A stretch of 64,000 bases of DNA from Flavobacterium soyae (GCF_021245985.1 NZ_JAJQXA010000001.1:310001-374000), one strand, 5' to 3'; positions 17,832 through 26,597 are shown, counted from the first letter of the stretch. The notes: generated by a model not told the origin, from the letters alone. Numbers and translations are program-made.

Positions 17832-18890
17832 ATGAAAAACAAATCTATACTTGCTTTTTTATTTTTAAGCCTTTCATTTACAGCTTGTAAAGACGATAAA
17901 TTAGCACCAATTCAACCAAATGCGGTAAAACCAACAACGGTTACTGAAGCGTTGCCTCACGATACAGATGATCCTTCAATATGGATTAACCCCGCCGATG
18001 CTTCAAAAAGTATTATTGTGGGAACGGACAAAGATACCGACGGCGGTTTGTATGCTTTTGATTTGAATGGAAAAATCCTTAAAAAATCAATTGTTTTACA
18101 ACGTCCAAACAATGTTGATATCGCTTACGGATTAATCATTGACGGGAAAAAAGTAGATATTGCCGTTACAACAGAACGTGAAACCAACAAAATAAGAATC
18201 TTTAGTCTGCCAGATTTAGAGCCGATTGACAATGGCGGAATTCCGGTTTTTGAAGGTGATGCAGAAAGAGATCCGATGGGAGTTTCTTTATACACACGCC
18301 CAGGCGATCAGAAGATTTTTGCTATTGTGGGAAGAAAAACGGGTCCGACAGGAAGTTATTTATGGCAGTATGAACTTTCTGGAAACGGAAAATTTGCTGC
18401 TGCAAAAGTGGTCCGTAAATTTGGAACTTACAGCGGTAAAAAAGAAATTGAAGCAATTGCAGTTGATAACGAATTAGGTTTTGTTTACTATTGCGACGAA
18501 CAAGTTGGCATTAGAAAATACAAAGCTGATCCGGCTTTAAATGACAATAAAGAACTGGCTTTCTTTGGTCAAAAAGACTTTAAAGCTGATCACGAAGGAA
18601 TTGCGATTTACAAAAAAACAGATTCTACAGGATATATTCTAGTTTCAAACCAACAGGCAAATTCTTTTATGGTTTATCCGAGAGAAGGCACAAAAGGAAA
18701 TCCAAACAAGCACAATTTATTGGCAGAAGTTCCAACGTCAACAATTGAATGCGATGGTGCCGATGTTACAAGCGTAAACTTAGGCCCAAAATACAAAAAC
18801 GGACTTTTCATAGCCATGAGCAACGGAATGACATTTCATTATTATGCGTGGGATTTGATTCAGAAACGTATTGATGAAGGGAAGAAATAA
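17832..18890 (+). CDS. Beta-propeller phytase (3-phytase), lipoprotein
   Basis: A 352-residue protein with a lipoprotein signal (TAC at Cys19). The mature part shows the acidic Ca2+-site motifs of beta-propeller phytases: HDTDDPSIWIN, GTDKDTDGGLYAFDLNG, KIEAIAVD-type blade motif (KKEIEAIAVDNELGFVYYC) and ADHEGIAIY. These enzymes remove phosphates from phytate. Cell-surface anchoring together with the upstream TonB receptor suggests a phosphate-scavenging pair. No Pho-type operator could be identified. Confidence 0.9.
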   Translation: MKNKSILAFLFLSLSFTACKDDKLAPIQPNAVKPTTVTEALPHDTDDPSIWINPADASKSIIVGTDKDTDGGLYAFDLNGKILKKSIVLQRPNNVDIAYGLIIDGKKVDIAVTTERETNKIRIFSLPDLEPIDNGGIPVFEGDAERDPMGVSLYTRPGDQKIFAIVGRKTGPTGSYLWQYELSGNGKFAAAKVVRKFGTYSGKKEIEAIAVDNELGFVYYCDEQVGIRKYKADPALNDNKELAFFGQKDFKADHEGIAIYKKTDSTGYILVSNQQANSFMVYPREGTKGNPNKHNLLAEVPTSTIECDGADVTSVNLGPKYKNGLFIAMSNGMTFHYYAWDLIQKRIDEGKK

Positions 18891-18929
18891 AGTGATTAGT
18901 GATCCGTTTTTAAAATGACGATAAATTTT

Positions 18930-18991
18930 GTCAGGCTGAGCGAAGTCGAAGCCCAACAACGTAAAAGCCCTTCGACTTCGCTCAGGGTGAC
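18930..18991. repeat. Dispersed inverted repeat 'CTTCGACTTCGCTCAG'
   Basis: Two ~22-bp arms (18930-18951 and 18970-18991) are inverse copies with two mismatches. Shorter copies lie inside hemW and the cyclase gene. Confidence 0.7.
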
Positions 18992-19033
18992 ATTTAGCCG
19001 TGACTGAACACTAAAAATCTGAGCACTGAATAC

Positions 19034-19067
19034 TAAAAAAAGCTGTTCATAACTGAACAGCTTTTTT
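19034..19067. terminator. Bidirectional terminator between phytase and pckA
   Basis: AAAAAAGCTGTTCA pairs with TGAACAGCTTTTTT around a TAAC loop: a strong hairpin with A/T tails on both sides. Confidence 0.85.
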
Positions 19068-19089
19068 AATTTGAATTAAATAATTCCTT

Positions 19090-20694
19090 TTATTCTGTAA
19101 TCGGTGCTCCGGCTAAGATTTCAGCATTGGCAAACTCTTCAAATTTGGCAAAATTAGCTTTGAATTTCTGAGCTAATTCCAGCGCTTTTTTATCGTATAA
19201 ATCTTTGTCTTCCCAAGTATTTCTAGGATTTAAAATCTCACTTGGAACATTTGGACAAGATTGTGGTTTTGCAATTCCAAATACTTTGTGGTTTACATAC
19301 TCTACATTATCCAGTTCTCCGTTTAATGCAGCGGTAATCATAGCACGTGTGTATTTTAGTTTCATACGGCTTCCTGTTCCGTATGCACCGCCTGTCCATC
19401 CTGTGTTGATTAACCAAACTTTTACATCGGCATCTTTCATTTTTTTGCTTAACATTTCAGCATATTTAGTTGGATGTAAAGGCATAAAAGGCGCTCCAAA
19501 ACAAGCAGAGAAATTAGGCTGTGGTTCTGTAACTCCAGCTTCAGTTCCGGCAACTTTTGCTGTATAACCAGAAATAAAGTGGTAAGCAGCCTGCCCAGGG
19601 GTTAATCTTGAAATTGGAGGCAGGATTCCGAAAGAATCTGCTGTAAGGAAAAATATATTTTTTGGGTTATGACCAATAGAACCCGGCTGAATATTGTCAA
19701 TATGTGTTATTGGGTAACTTACACGAGTGTTTTGAGTAATCGAAATATCATCATAATCTACTTCTTTAGTTCCAGCTTTAAAAACAACATTTTCTAAAAG
19801 CGCACCTTTTTTAATCGCTCTAAAAATGTCTGGTTCATTTTCTTCTGTTAAGTTGATTACTTTAGCGTAGCATCCGCCTTCGAAGTTAAAAACTGTGTTT
19901 TCAGCAGTCCATCCGTGTTCATCGTCACCGATTAATTTACGTTCCGGATCTGCAGATAAAGTGGTTTTTCCTGTTCCGGATAATCCGAAGAAAATAGCTG
20001 TATCTCCATTTTTACCAACATTGGCACTGCAATGCATTGGTAATGTATTTTCAAAAACCGGTAAAATGAAGTTTAAAGCAGAGAAAATTCCTTTTTTCAT
20101 TTCTCCAGTATAACCAGTTCCGCCAATTAAAGCTACTTTTTTAGTAAAATCTAAAATAGCAAAATTAGACTGACGTGTTCCGTCTACAGCAGGATCTGCC
20201 ATAAAACTTGGAGCACAAACTACAGTCCATTCTGGAGTAAAGTTAGCAAGTTCAGACTCTTCTGGTCTTAAGAACATATTGTAGCAAAACAAATTTGACC
20301 ATGCTGTTTCGGTAACAACACGAACGTTTAGTCTGTAATTTGGATCAGAACAAACGTAAGCATCACGAACAAAAACCTCTTTGTCTGATAAAAACTTGGT
20401 TACCTTATTATATAATTTCTCAAAAGCTTCTGGTGCAAACGGGATATTTACATTTCCCCACCATACTTTATCTTCTGTAATGCTGTCTTTTACAATAAAA
20501 CGATCTTGTGGAGAACGTCCTGTAAATTCACCTGTATTAATTGCCAAAGCACCTGTAGAGGCCTCAACACCTTGTCCTGACTGCACAGTTATTGCATGCA
20601 GTTCATCTGCTGATAACTGGTAACGAACCGTTGCATTTTCTATCCCTAATTCTTTTAACGAAATCGATTGCGCGAAAAGTGTGTTATTGTCCAT
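19090..20694 (-). CDS. pckA: Phosphoenolpyruvate carboxykinase (ATP)
   Basis: A 534-residue protein, the normal length. The nucleotide-binding P-loop GLSGTGKTTLS (about residues 236-246), GDDEHGWT just after it, and EFTGRSPQDRF near residue 52 are all diagnostic. It converts oxaloacetate and ATP to phosphoenolpyruvate, the entry step of gluconeogenesis. It is monocistronic, closed by a shared strong terminator. The 206-bp gap upstream (20695-20900) holds its promoter region; no clear consensus box was found. Confidence 0.97.
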   Translation of the reverse strand: MDNNTLFAQSISLKELGIENATVRYQLSADELHAITVQSGQGVEASTGALAINTGEFTGRSPQDRFIVKDSITEDKVWWGNVNIPFAPEAFEKLYNKVTKFLSDKEVFVRDAYVCSDPNYRLNVRVVTETAWSNLFCYNMFLRPEESELANFTPEWTVVCAPSFMADPAVDGTRQSNFAILDFTKKVALIGGTGYTGEMKKGIFSALNFILPVFENTLPMHCSANVGKNGDTAIFFGLSGTGKTTLSADPERKLIGDDEHGWTAENTVFNFEGGCYAKVINLTEENEPDIFRAIKKGALLENVVFKAGTKEVDYDDISITQNTRVSYPITHIDNIQPGSIGHNPKNIFFLTADSFGILPPISRLTPGQAAYHFISGYTAKVAGTEAGVTEPQPNFSACFGAPFMPLHPTKYAEMLSKKMKDADVKVWLINTGWTGGAYGTGSRMKLKYTRAMITAALNGELDNVEYVNHKVFGIAKPQSCPNVPSEILNPRNTWEDKDLYDKKALELAQKFKANFAKFEEFANAEILAGAPITE

Positions 20695-20900
20695 AAATTT
20701 AATGTTGTGTTGTATGTTATTTTTTGGTGCAACAAAATATAATTTTACTAGTTCTTAAGCGTAAAACCCAAGTTTGCAAATTGTTATATTTTTTATCAAA
20801 GCAGATAAAAAGCAATAAAAATTCACATAAGTAACGTTATATGTTAATTATGAGACAAAATTAAAGATTAATTTTTACACAGAATTTTTTTTTCTGGATT

Positions 20901-21287
20901 TTATGATTTTTTCCTCAAAATAGTAAGAAATAATACCGCCCAGCCAATAATTAATAAGAATCCGCCCAAAGGTGTTGCGAATACGATAATCTTAGAATCA
21001 AAAACTGTAAGACTTTTTGTAGCTAATAAATAAATAGATCCGCTAAAGAGAACAACACCTGCAACAACCAGATTATAGATTGTTTTCACGGTTTTTTCAG
21101 CAATGTCTTTTCGGGTTGAAAGAAAAAGTAAAAAAAGAGCGTGGTACATTTGGTAACGAACACCAACCTCAAAAGTGTTTAACTCCTCGACGGCCAGATA
21201 TTTCTTTAATAAATGGGCTCCAAAAGCACCAAAAATAATGGCCAGCATTCCTATAAAGGCTCCAGTCAAAACTATTCTTCTTTTCAT
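20901..21287 (-). CDS. DUF423 family membrane protein
   Basis: A 128-residue protein with four hydrophobic segments and the DUF423 landmarks GAFGAHLLKKYL (about residues 21-32) and YQMYHALFLL. It is a small inner-membrane protein of unknown function. Confidence 0.88.
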   Translation of the reverse strand: MKRRIVLTGAFIGMLAIIFGAFGAHLLKKYLAVEELNTFEVGVRYQMYHALFLLFLSTRKDIAEKTVKTIYNLVVAGVVLFSGSIYLLATKSLTVFDSKIIVFATPLGGFLLIIGWAVLFLTILRKKS

Positions 21288-21425
21288 ATTTTCCAGACTT
21301 TTAATTTAAAACAAAAATACTTCATCCTATTCAATTTTCATTTTAGTTTTTAAAATATTTCAGTCCTAAAAATGACTTTTTTGATTAATTTACGAATTAA
21401 ATAATTATCATTTTTTAAATTAAAT

Positions 21426-21456
21426 TTGTTATATTTATAACATTTTAATATGTTTG
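21426..21456 (+). promoter_or_regulatory. Flavobacterial promoter for the saccharopine dehydrogenase-like gene
   Basis: TTG at 21426-21428, 20-bp spacer, TATGTTTG at 21449-21456, 18 bp before the start codon. Full match to TTG-N(17-23)-TAnnTTTG. Confidence 0.7.
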
Positions 21457-21474
21457 TGTTAAATATTAGAGTTT

Positions 21475-22839
21475 ATGAGAAGTGTTTTAATAATTGGAGC
21501 CGGCAGATCAGCATCTTCGCTGATTCGCTATTTACTGGCAAAATCAGAAACTGAAAACCTGCATCTTGTTGTTGCCGATTTATCTTTGGCTTTGGCCGAG
21601 AAAAAAACACAAAAACATCCAAATGCAACTCCAATTGCTTTAGATATATTTAATACCGAAGAAAGACGTGCTGCAATCGAAAACGCTTCGATTGTAATTT
21701 CGATGCTTCCGGCACATTTACATATCGAAATTGCAAAAGACTGTCTGCAGTTCAAAAAACATCTTGTAACTGCATCCTATATAAGTGATGCAATGCAGGC
21801 TTTGGATGAAGACGCCAAAAAGAATGACTTAATTTTCATGAACGAAATTGGTCTTGATCCTGGAATCGACCATATGAGTGCCATGAAAGTTATTGACGAA
21901 ATTACCTCAAAAGGCGGCAATATGCTTTTGTTTGAATCATTTTGCGGTGGTTTAGTTGCTCCCGAATCTGATAATAATTTATGGAATTACAAATTTACCT
22001 GGGCACCGCGAAATGTAGTTTTGGCCGGACAAGGCGGAGCAGCAAAATTTATTCAGGAAGGCACTTATAAATATATTCCATACAGTGCTTTATTTCGCCG
22101 GACTGAATTTCTTGAAGTCGAAGGTTACGGAAAATTTGAAGCATATTCAAACCGCGATTCTTTAAAATACAAATCAATTTACGGACTTGACAATGTCCTG
22201 ACCTTATATAGAGGAACAATTAGAAGAGTTGGTTTTTCGAAAGCCTGGAATATGTTCGTGCAGCTAGGAATGACAGATGACAGTTATGTTATCGAAGATT
22301 CTGAAAACATGAGTTATCGCCAATTCATGAATTCGTTTCTTCCTTATCATCCAACAGATTCTGTTGAAATTAAAACCCGCTTTATCCTTAAAATCGATCA
22401 GGACGACATTATGTGGGATAAACTTTTAGAACTGGATTTATTCAACCCAAACAAAAAAGTGGGTCTGCCAAATGCAACTCCGGCTCAAATTTTAGAAAAA
22501 ATCTTAACCGACAGCTGGGCTCTGGAACCAAATGATAAAGATATGATCGTAATGTATCATAAATTTGGTTATGAACTAAACGGAGAAAAGAAACAAATCG
22601 ATTCAAAAATGGTTTGTATTGGCGACGATCAAACTTATACCGCAATGGCAAAAACAGTTGGACTTCCCGTTGCGATGGCAACTTTACTTATTTTAAACGG
22701 AAAAATTACAACTCCAGGCGTTCAGCTTCCGATAAAAAAAGAAGTTTACGAACCTATATTAAAGGAATTAGAGGAGTACGGTGTTATTTTTAACGAACAA
22801 ACTGTACCTTATTTTGGATACAATCCTGATTTATTTTAA
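21475..22839 (+). CDS. Saccharopine dehydrogenase family protein
   Basis: A 454-residue protein. An N-terminal Rossmann fold with IIGAGRSASSLIRYLL binds NAD(P); the segment NEIGLDPGIDHMSAMK (about residue 123) and a C-terminal domain match saccharopine reductase-like enzymes. The family interconverts saccharopine and aminoadipate semialdehyde in lysine metabolism, but Bacteroidetes members may have other substrates. Monocistronic with its own promoter and a following terminator. Confidence 0.85.
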   Translation: MRSVLIIGAGRSASSLIRYLLAKSETENLHLVVADLSLALAEKKTQKHPNATPIALDIFNTEERRAAIENASIVISMLPAHLHIEIAKDCLQFKKHLVTASYISDAMQALDEDAKKNDLIFMNEIGLDPGIDHMSAMKVIDEITSKGGNMLLFESFCGGLVAPESDNNLWNYKFTWAPRNVVLAGQGGAAKFIQEGTYKYIPYSALFRRTEFLEVEGYGKFEAYSNRDSLKYKSIYGLDNVLTLYRGTIRRVGFSKAWNMFVQLGMTDDSYVIEDSENMSYRQFMNSFLPYHPTDSVEIKTRFILKIDQDDIMWDKLLELDLFNPNKKVGLPNATPAQILEKILTDSWALEPNDKDMIVMYHKFGYELNGEKKQIDSKMVCIGDDQTYTAMAKTVGLPVAMATLLILNGKITTPGVQLPIKKEVYEPILKELEEYGVIFNEQTVPYFGYNPDLF

Positions 22840-22882
22840 TCTAGATCCCGCTTTTATTTTTAGAATTTTTTTTAGTTTATTT

Positions 22883-22917
22883 TTCCGCTTCTATCTTTTT
22901 AGAAGCGGAATTTTTTT
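22883..22917 (+). terminator. Terminator after saccharopine dehydrogenase-like gene
   Basis: TTCCGCTTCTA pairs with TAGAAGCGGAA, followed by a run of T; the left flank is also T-rich, so it could serve both strands poorly or the plus strand well. Confidence 0.8.
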
Positions 22918-22958
22918 AGGTTCAAAGGGACAGAGCCATAGGGTTTCTTGGCAGACGT

Positions 22959-24374
22959 TTATATTTTTATGAATTCAATGATTTTATTTGCAATTTCATT
23001 TTGTCCATTTTCGCTAATCAGATAAGTTCTGTCATTTTCATTTGACAAATAGCCAATTTCTACTAATAATGCAGGGCATTTTGAATTTTTGAGTACAAAG
23101 TAGTTTGCATCTTTAACCTCACCTCTGGCAAGTTTTCCATTTGAGATTTTATCAACTAAATTTTCAGCCTTCTCCTTTGATTCTTCATAAAAAGCATTTT
23201 GTTTTGAAACATATGCATTTATCCCATTTTCATTCAAATTTTTTGAACTATTTATATGTAAAGAAATAACCAAACTTGGGTTTATCTTATTTATTTTCGA
23301 TACCCTTTCGCTTAATTGAATAAAGCTGTCATCTTTTCTAAGCAAAATAATTTCAATTTCATCTTTACCATTCAATAAGTTTATTTTATTCGCAATATTT
23401 TCTACAATTTTCTTTTCTTGCTCGGCACCAATTTGCGCTCCAATATCTTCTCCTCCATGTCCGGCATCAATTACTATAGTTTTTTTGCTGCTCAATGGCA
23501 ATGGTTTGAAAGCTAATATCAAAAAGATGGTTAAAAGGCCTAAAACAGCTAAAGACTGCATCATTAAAGCTTTTGTTTTTGAAGTGATTTTTGTCATCAT
23601 AATAAGTCGTTTTTTTGTTGATAAAAAATTTAAATTACTAGTTAAATAAATTGGTTGGGAAATGTTGAATTTGTTGAGCAAAAGGTTCTGATATAAATAA
23701 ACATCATTATGTGATGCTATTACATTTTCATCTGCCAAAAACTCATGATTAAGCTGAATGGCTTTTTTGTAAAAAATAAAGATAGGATTGAACCAAAATA
23801 ACGTTTTCAAAACTTCTATAAAAATCACATCAAGAGTATGTTTTTGCTTTACATGGGCAATTTCATGCGTAAACAATTCTTGTTCTATTAGTCCATTTTC
23901 AAAATCATTTTGATTCATGTAAATGGAATTCCAAAACGAATAAGGCAATGTTTTCTCTGAGAGCAAAACCATTCTTATGTTTTGATGCACAATGATTTTA
24001 GATACTTTAGCCTTAGATGTGATTTTATGAATATTTTGAACAAACCGATAACTTAGTATTAAAGTAATTAAACCATAAGTTATCCATAATAGTAAAAGCC
24101 AGTAATTGGTTTGTTCTTCTGTGTTTATATTTATTAATTCTGTTTGAATCGGAAGATGATCTGTATTAGTCGGAAACGGAATTGCATTATTGTACACAAT
24201 AGGAATATCTTGTTGAATTTCAAAAGACATAAAAGGAATCACTATTGAAAACAATAAACTGACTAATAGAAAGTACCTGTTGAAACGAAACATTTTTTCT
24301 TTTTTCAAGAACAAATGATATACAGCCAAAAGAACGCTTAAGCTAACTGCTGATTTTATTAGAAAGTCTGTCAT
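22959..24374 (-). CDS. M56 (BlaR1-type) membrane peptidase fused to an N-acetylmuramoyl-L-alanine amidase domain
   Basis: A 471-residue protein. Residues ~1-290 are a BlaR1/M56 core: membrane segments near 5-22, 34-52, 92-112 and 270-288, and the zinc motif HEIAHVKQKH (about residue 166) with HEFLADE further on. From residue ~300 an Amidase_3 domain follows with its metal ligands: DAGHGGED, a Glu in the EKKIVENIANKI helix, SLHINSS, and the catalytic VEIGYLSNEND. Placed after the last membrane segment, the amidase faces the periplasm, where classical BlaR1 carries its beta-lactam sensor. It overlaps the BlaI gene by 4 bp. Confidence 0.88.
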   Translation of the reverse strand: MTDFLIKSAVSLSVLLAVYHLFLKKEKMFRFNRYFLLVSLLFSIVIPFMSFEIQQDIPIVYNNAIPFPTNTDHLPIQTELININTEEQTNYWLLLLWITYGLITLILSYRFVQNIHKITSKAKVSKIIVHQNIRMVLLSEKTLPYSFWNSIYMNQNDFENGLIEQELFTHEIAHVKQKHTLDVIFIEVLKTLFWFNPIFIFYKKAIQLNHEFLADENVIASHNDVYLYQNLLLNKFNISQPIYLTSNLNFLSTKKRLIMMTKITSKTKALMMQSLAVLGLLTIFLILAFKPLPLSSKKTIVIDAGHGGEDIGAQIGAEQEKKIVENIANKINLLNGKDEIEIILLRKDDSFIQLSERVSKINKINPSLVISLHINSSKNLNENGINAYVSKQNAFYEESKEKAENLVDKISNGKLARGEVKDANYFVLKNSKCPALLVEIGYLSNENDRTYLISENGQNEIANKIIEFIKI

Positions 24375-24742
24375 TTTTTCTTTTTTTGAATTTCTGAATC
24401 GATAATTTTTCTAAGATCTTCTAATTCTGAAGCGGATAGATTTGTTTCGGTTGTAAAAAACGAAGCAAACTGCGAAGCTGAATTATTAAAGAAATTGCTA
24501 ATAAGTCCTTTTACATGTTTTGAGAAATAATCTGTTTTTTTTACCAAAGGATAATATTCTCTCGAATTTCCAAATTCATTGTAAGCAACAAATTTTTTGT
24601 CAATCATTCGTTTTAAAAGCGTTGCTACGGTTGTTGTTGCCGGTTTTGGTTTTGGATACGCTTCCAGTAAATCTTTCATAAAAGCTTTTTCAAGCTTCCA
24701 AAGATGTTCCATTAATTGTTCTTCTGAGTTTGATAGCTGCAT
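24371..24742 (-). CDS. BlaI/MecI/CopY family transcriptional repressor
   Basis: A 123-residue winged-helix protein: SNSEEQLMEHLWKLEKA at the N-terminus, the recognition region PATTTVATLLKRMIDKKF, the wing REYYPLVKKTDY, and a C-terminal dimerisation helix pair. BlaI proteins bind TACA/TGTA dyads as dimers and are inactivated when the partner M56 protease signals. The overlapping ATGA with the M56-amidase gene gives tight coupling. Twin matching dyads sit 55-86 bp before its start, over the promoter. Confidence 0.92.
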   Translation of the reverse strand: MQLSNSEEQLMEHLWKLEKAFMKDLLEAYPKPKPATTTVATLLKRMIDKKFVAYNEFGNSREYYPLVKKTDYFSKHVKGLISNFFNNSASQFASFFTTETNLSASELEDLRKIIDSEIQKKKK

Positions 24743-24796
24743 TTTTTTAAGGTTCTGAGTTACTAAGGTTCTAAGTTTTTTTACATTTTTTCAACT

Positions 24797-24828
24797 CTAC
24801 ATTTATAGATATTGTTCTACAAATGTAG
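24797..24828 (-). promoter_or_regulatory. Twin BlaI-type operator dyads
   Basis: Two 12-bp boxes, CTACATTTATAG (24797-24808) and CTACAAATGTAG (24817-24828), centres 20 bp apart (two helical turns). The second is a perfect CTACA/TGTAG dyad, the first has one mismatch. The form matches BlaI/MecI operators. Confidence 0.7.
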
Positions 24829-24849
24829 AGTTTAAATTTTAATATGCAA
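24820..24849 (-). promoter_or_regulatory. Flavobacterial promoter of the blaI-M56 operon
   Basis: On the minus strand: TTG (24847-24849), 19-bp spacer, TACATTTG (24820-24827). The -7 box lies wholly within operator box 2, so bound repressor would block RNA polymerase. Confidence 0.7.
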
Positions 24850-24911
24850 ATTTTTTTAAGAAAAATTTCTTTTAAGTTTCAAAGTAACAGAGATTTAAAG
24901 GATATTTTTTT

Positions 24912-25066
24912 AATTGCCTCCAGTTTTAGCTGGAGGTATAGAAGGAATACAAGAGAAAAGGCTTTAGCCAAATTTCCACTGCATTTATATAAAAAACAAC
25001 ACCTATAATTCGGCTAAAGCCAATGCTAATCTCTTTTAAAACCTCCAGCTAAAGCTGGAGGCAATT
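24912..25066. repeat. Dispersed element with CCTCCAGCTnnAGCTGGAGG ends
   Basis: A 155-bp unit whose two ends (24912-24936 and 25042-25066) are inverse copies with two mismatches; each end is itself a near palindrome. An inner pair ggctttagcc / ggctaaagcc is also inverted. A partial copy is at 30111-30170. Confidence 0.65.
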
Positions 25067-25090
25067 GAAAAAATCTTTGTTTCTTTCCAA

Positions 25091-25119
25091 AAAAAAATCC
25101 GTTCATTTCTGAACGGATT
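25091..25119 (-). terminator. Terminator for the M20 dipeptidase gene
   Basis: AATCCGTTCA pairs with TGAACGGATT across TTTC; on the minus strand it is followed by a run of T. Confidence 0.75.
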
Positions 25120-25136
25120 CTATATCTTAAAAATTA

Positions 25137-25207
25137 ATCTTTGCGACCTTGCTCCCGATAACTACCGGGATTGCGAGCAAAAACCATAGCGAACTTTGCG
25201 GTTAAAA
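25137..25207. repeat. Dispersed 'CTTTGCGACCTTGC...TTTGCGGTTAAA' repeat
   Basis: Contains the inner near palindrome CCCGATAACTACCGGG and the terminal words shared with the cacaaag/ctttgcg family elsewhere in the window. Confidence 0.45.
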
Positions 25208-25208
25208 A

Positions 25209-26597
25209 CTACTTAGAAAGCTCCACAAAATATTTATAAAACAATGGAATAGTTTCAATTCCTTTCAAGTAATTAAAGATTCCGAAATGTTCATTTGGCG
25301 AGTGAATTGCGTCGCTGTCCAAACCAAATCCCATTAAAATCGTTTTGCTTTTTAGTTCTTTCTCAAACAAAGCCACAATTGGAATACTTCCACCAGAACG
25401 AACCGGAATTGCCGGAACTCCAAACGTTTCTGTATACGCTTTATTTGCAGCCTGATATCCAATACTGTCAATTGGCGTAACATAACCTTGTCCGCCGTGG
25501 TGAGGTGTAACTTTTACCTTAACTCCAGCCGGAGCAATACTTGTGAAATGTTTTGTAAAAAGTTCTGTAATCTCAACCCAATCCTGATTTGGAACCAAAC
25601 GCATCGAGATTTTAGCAAACGCTTTACTCGCAATAACCGTTTTGGCACCTTCGCCAGTGTAACCGCCCCAGATTCCGTTTACGTCTAAAGTCGGACGGAT
25701 TGAGTTGCGCTCGTTTGTTACATAACCTTTTTCGCCATAAACATCAGCAATGTTTAAAGCGTTTTTATATTTTTCTAAACTAAAAGGCGCTTTTGCCATT
25801 TCAGCTCTTTCCTCTGCAGATAATTCCTGAACTTTATCATAGAATCCCGGAATTGTAATATGATTGTTTTCGTCGTGAAGAGAAGCGATCATTTTTGCCA
25901 AAATATTAATTGGGTTCGCCACTGCCCCGCCGTATAAACCAGAATGTAAATCGCGGTTTGGACCTGTAACTTCTACCTCAACATAACTCAAACCTCTTAA
26001 ACCTGTCGTAATCGATGGCTGCTGGTTAGAAATCATTCCAGTATCTGAAATCAAAATAACGTCATTTTTCAGTTTTTCCTGATTGCGTTCTACGAACCAG
26101 GCCAAACTTGCAGAACCTACTTCTTCTTCACCTTCAATCATGAATTTTACGTTACAAGGCAACACATTGTTCTGCACCATATATTCAAGTGCTTTTACGT
26201 GCATGAACATCTGACCTTTGTCGTCACACGCTCCACGGGCGAAGATTGCACCTTCCGGGTGAATATCTGTTGTTTTTATAACTGGTTCAAAAGGTGGTGA
26301 AGTCCATAATTCTAATGGATCTGGCGGTTGAACATCGTAGTGTCCGTAAACTAAAACTGTCGGAAGATTTGGGTCGATTATTTTTTCTCCATAAATAATT
26401 GGATAACCCGGAGTATCGCAAACTTCAACTAAATCGCAGCCTGCTTTTGATAAACTTTCTTTTACAGCCTCTGCTGTGTCAATAACATCTTGAGAATATG
26501 CGGTGTCAGCACTTACCGACGGAATCTTTAATAATTCGATCAATTCATTGATAAACCGATCTTTATGTTGTTGAACGTAGGACTTAATATTTTCCAT
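25209..26597 (-). CDS. M20 family dipeptidase
   Basis: A 462-residue cytosolic metallopeptidase. Zinc ligands and catalytic residues of the M20 family are visible: GHYDVQPP (His and catalytic Asp), the bridging Asp in GACDDKGQMF, the catalytic GEEEVGS, and the C-terminal His in SPNEHFGIF. A dimerisation/lid domain lies between about residues 195 and 350. The sequence resembles the CNDP-like dipeptidases. A possible -7 box, TACTTTTG on the minus strand, is at 26630-26637. Confidence 0.93.
   Translation of the reverse strand: MENIKSYVQQHKDRFINELIELLKIPSVSADTAYSQDVIDTAEAVKESLSKAGCDLVEVCDTPGYPIIYGEKIIDPNLPTVLVYGHYDVQPPDPLELWTSPPFEPVIKTTDIHPEGAIFARGACDDKGQMFMHVKALEYMVQNNVLPCNVKFMIEGEEEVGSASLAWFVERNQEKLKNDVILISDTGMISNQQPSITTGLRGLSYVEVEVTGPNRDLHSGLYGGAVANPINILAKMIASLHDENNHITIPGFYDKVQELSAEERAEMAKAPFSLEKYKNALNIADVYGEKGYVTNERNSIRPTLDVNGIWGGYTGEGAKTVIASKAFAKISMRLVPNQDWVEITELFTKHFTSIAPAGVKVKVTPHHGGQGYVTPIDSIGYQAANKAYTETFGVPAIPVRSGGSIPIVALFEKELKSKTILMGFGLDSDAIHSPNEHFGIFNYLKGIETIPLFYKYFVELSK

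Larger units (their letters stand above)
24829..25208. other. Gene-free stretch filled with repeats
   Basis: Contains the blaI promoter, the 155-bp CCTCCAG element (24912-25066), a terminator (25091-25119) and a dispersed repeat (25137-25207). No ORF of coding character. Confidence 0.6.

Noticed and set aside
24912..25066. CRISPR-like array
   Set aside because: The repeats are inverted, unequal and unspaced; no cas genes are present.
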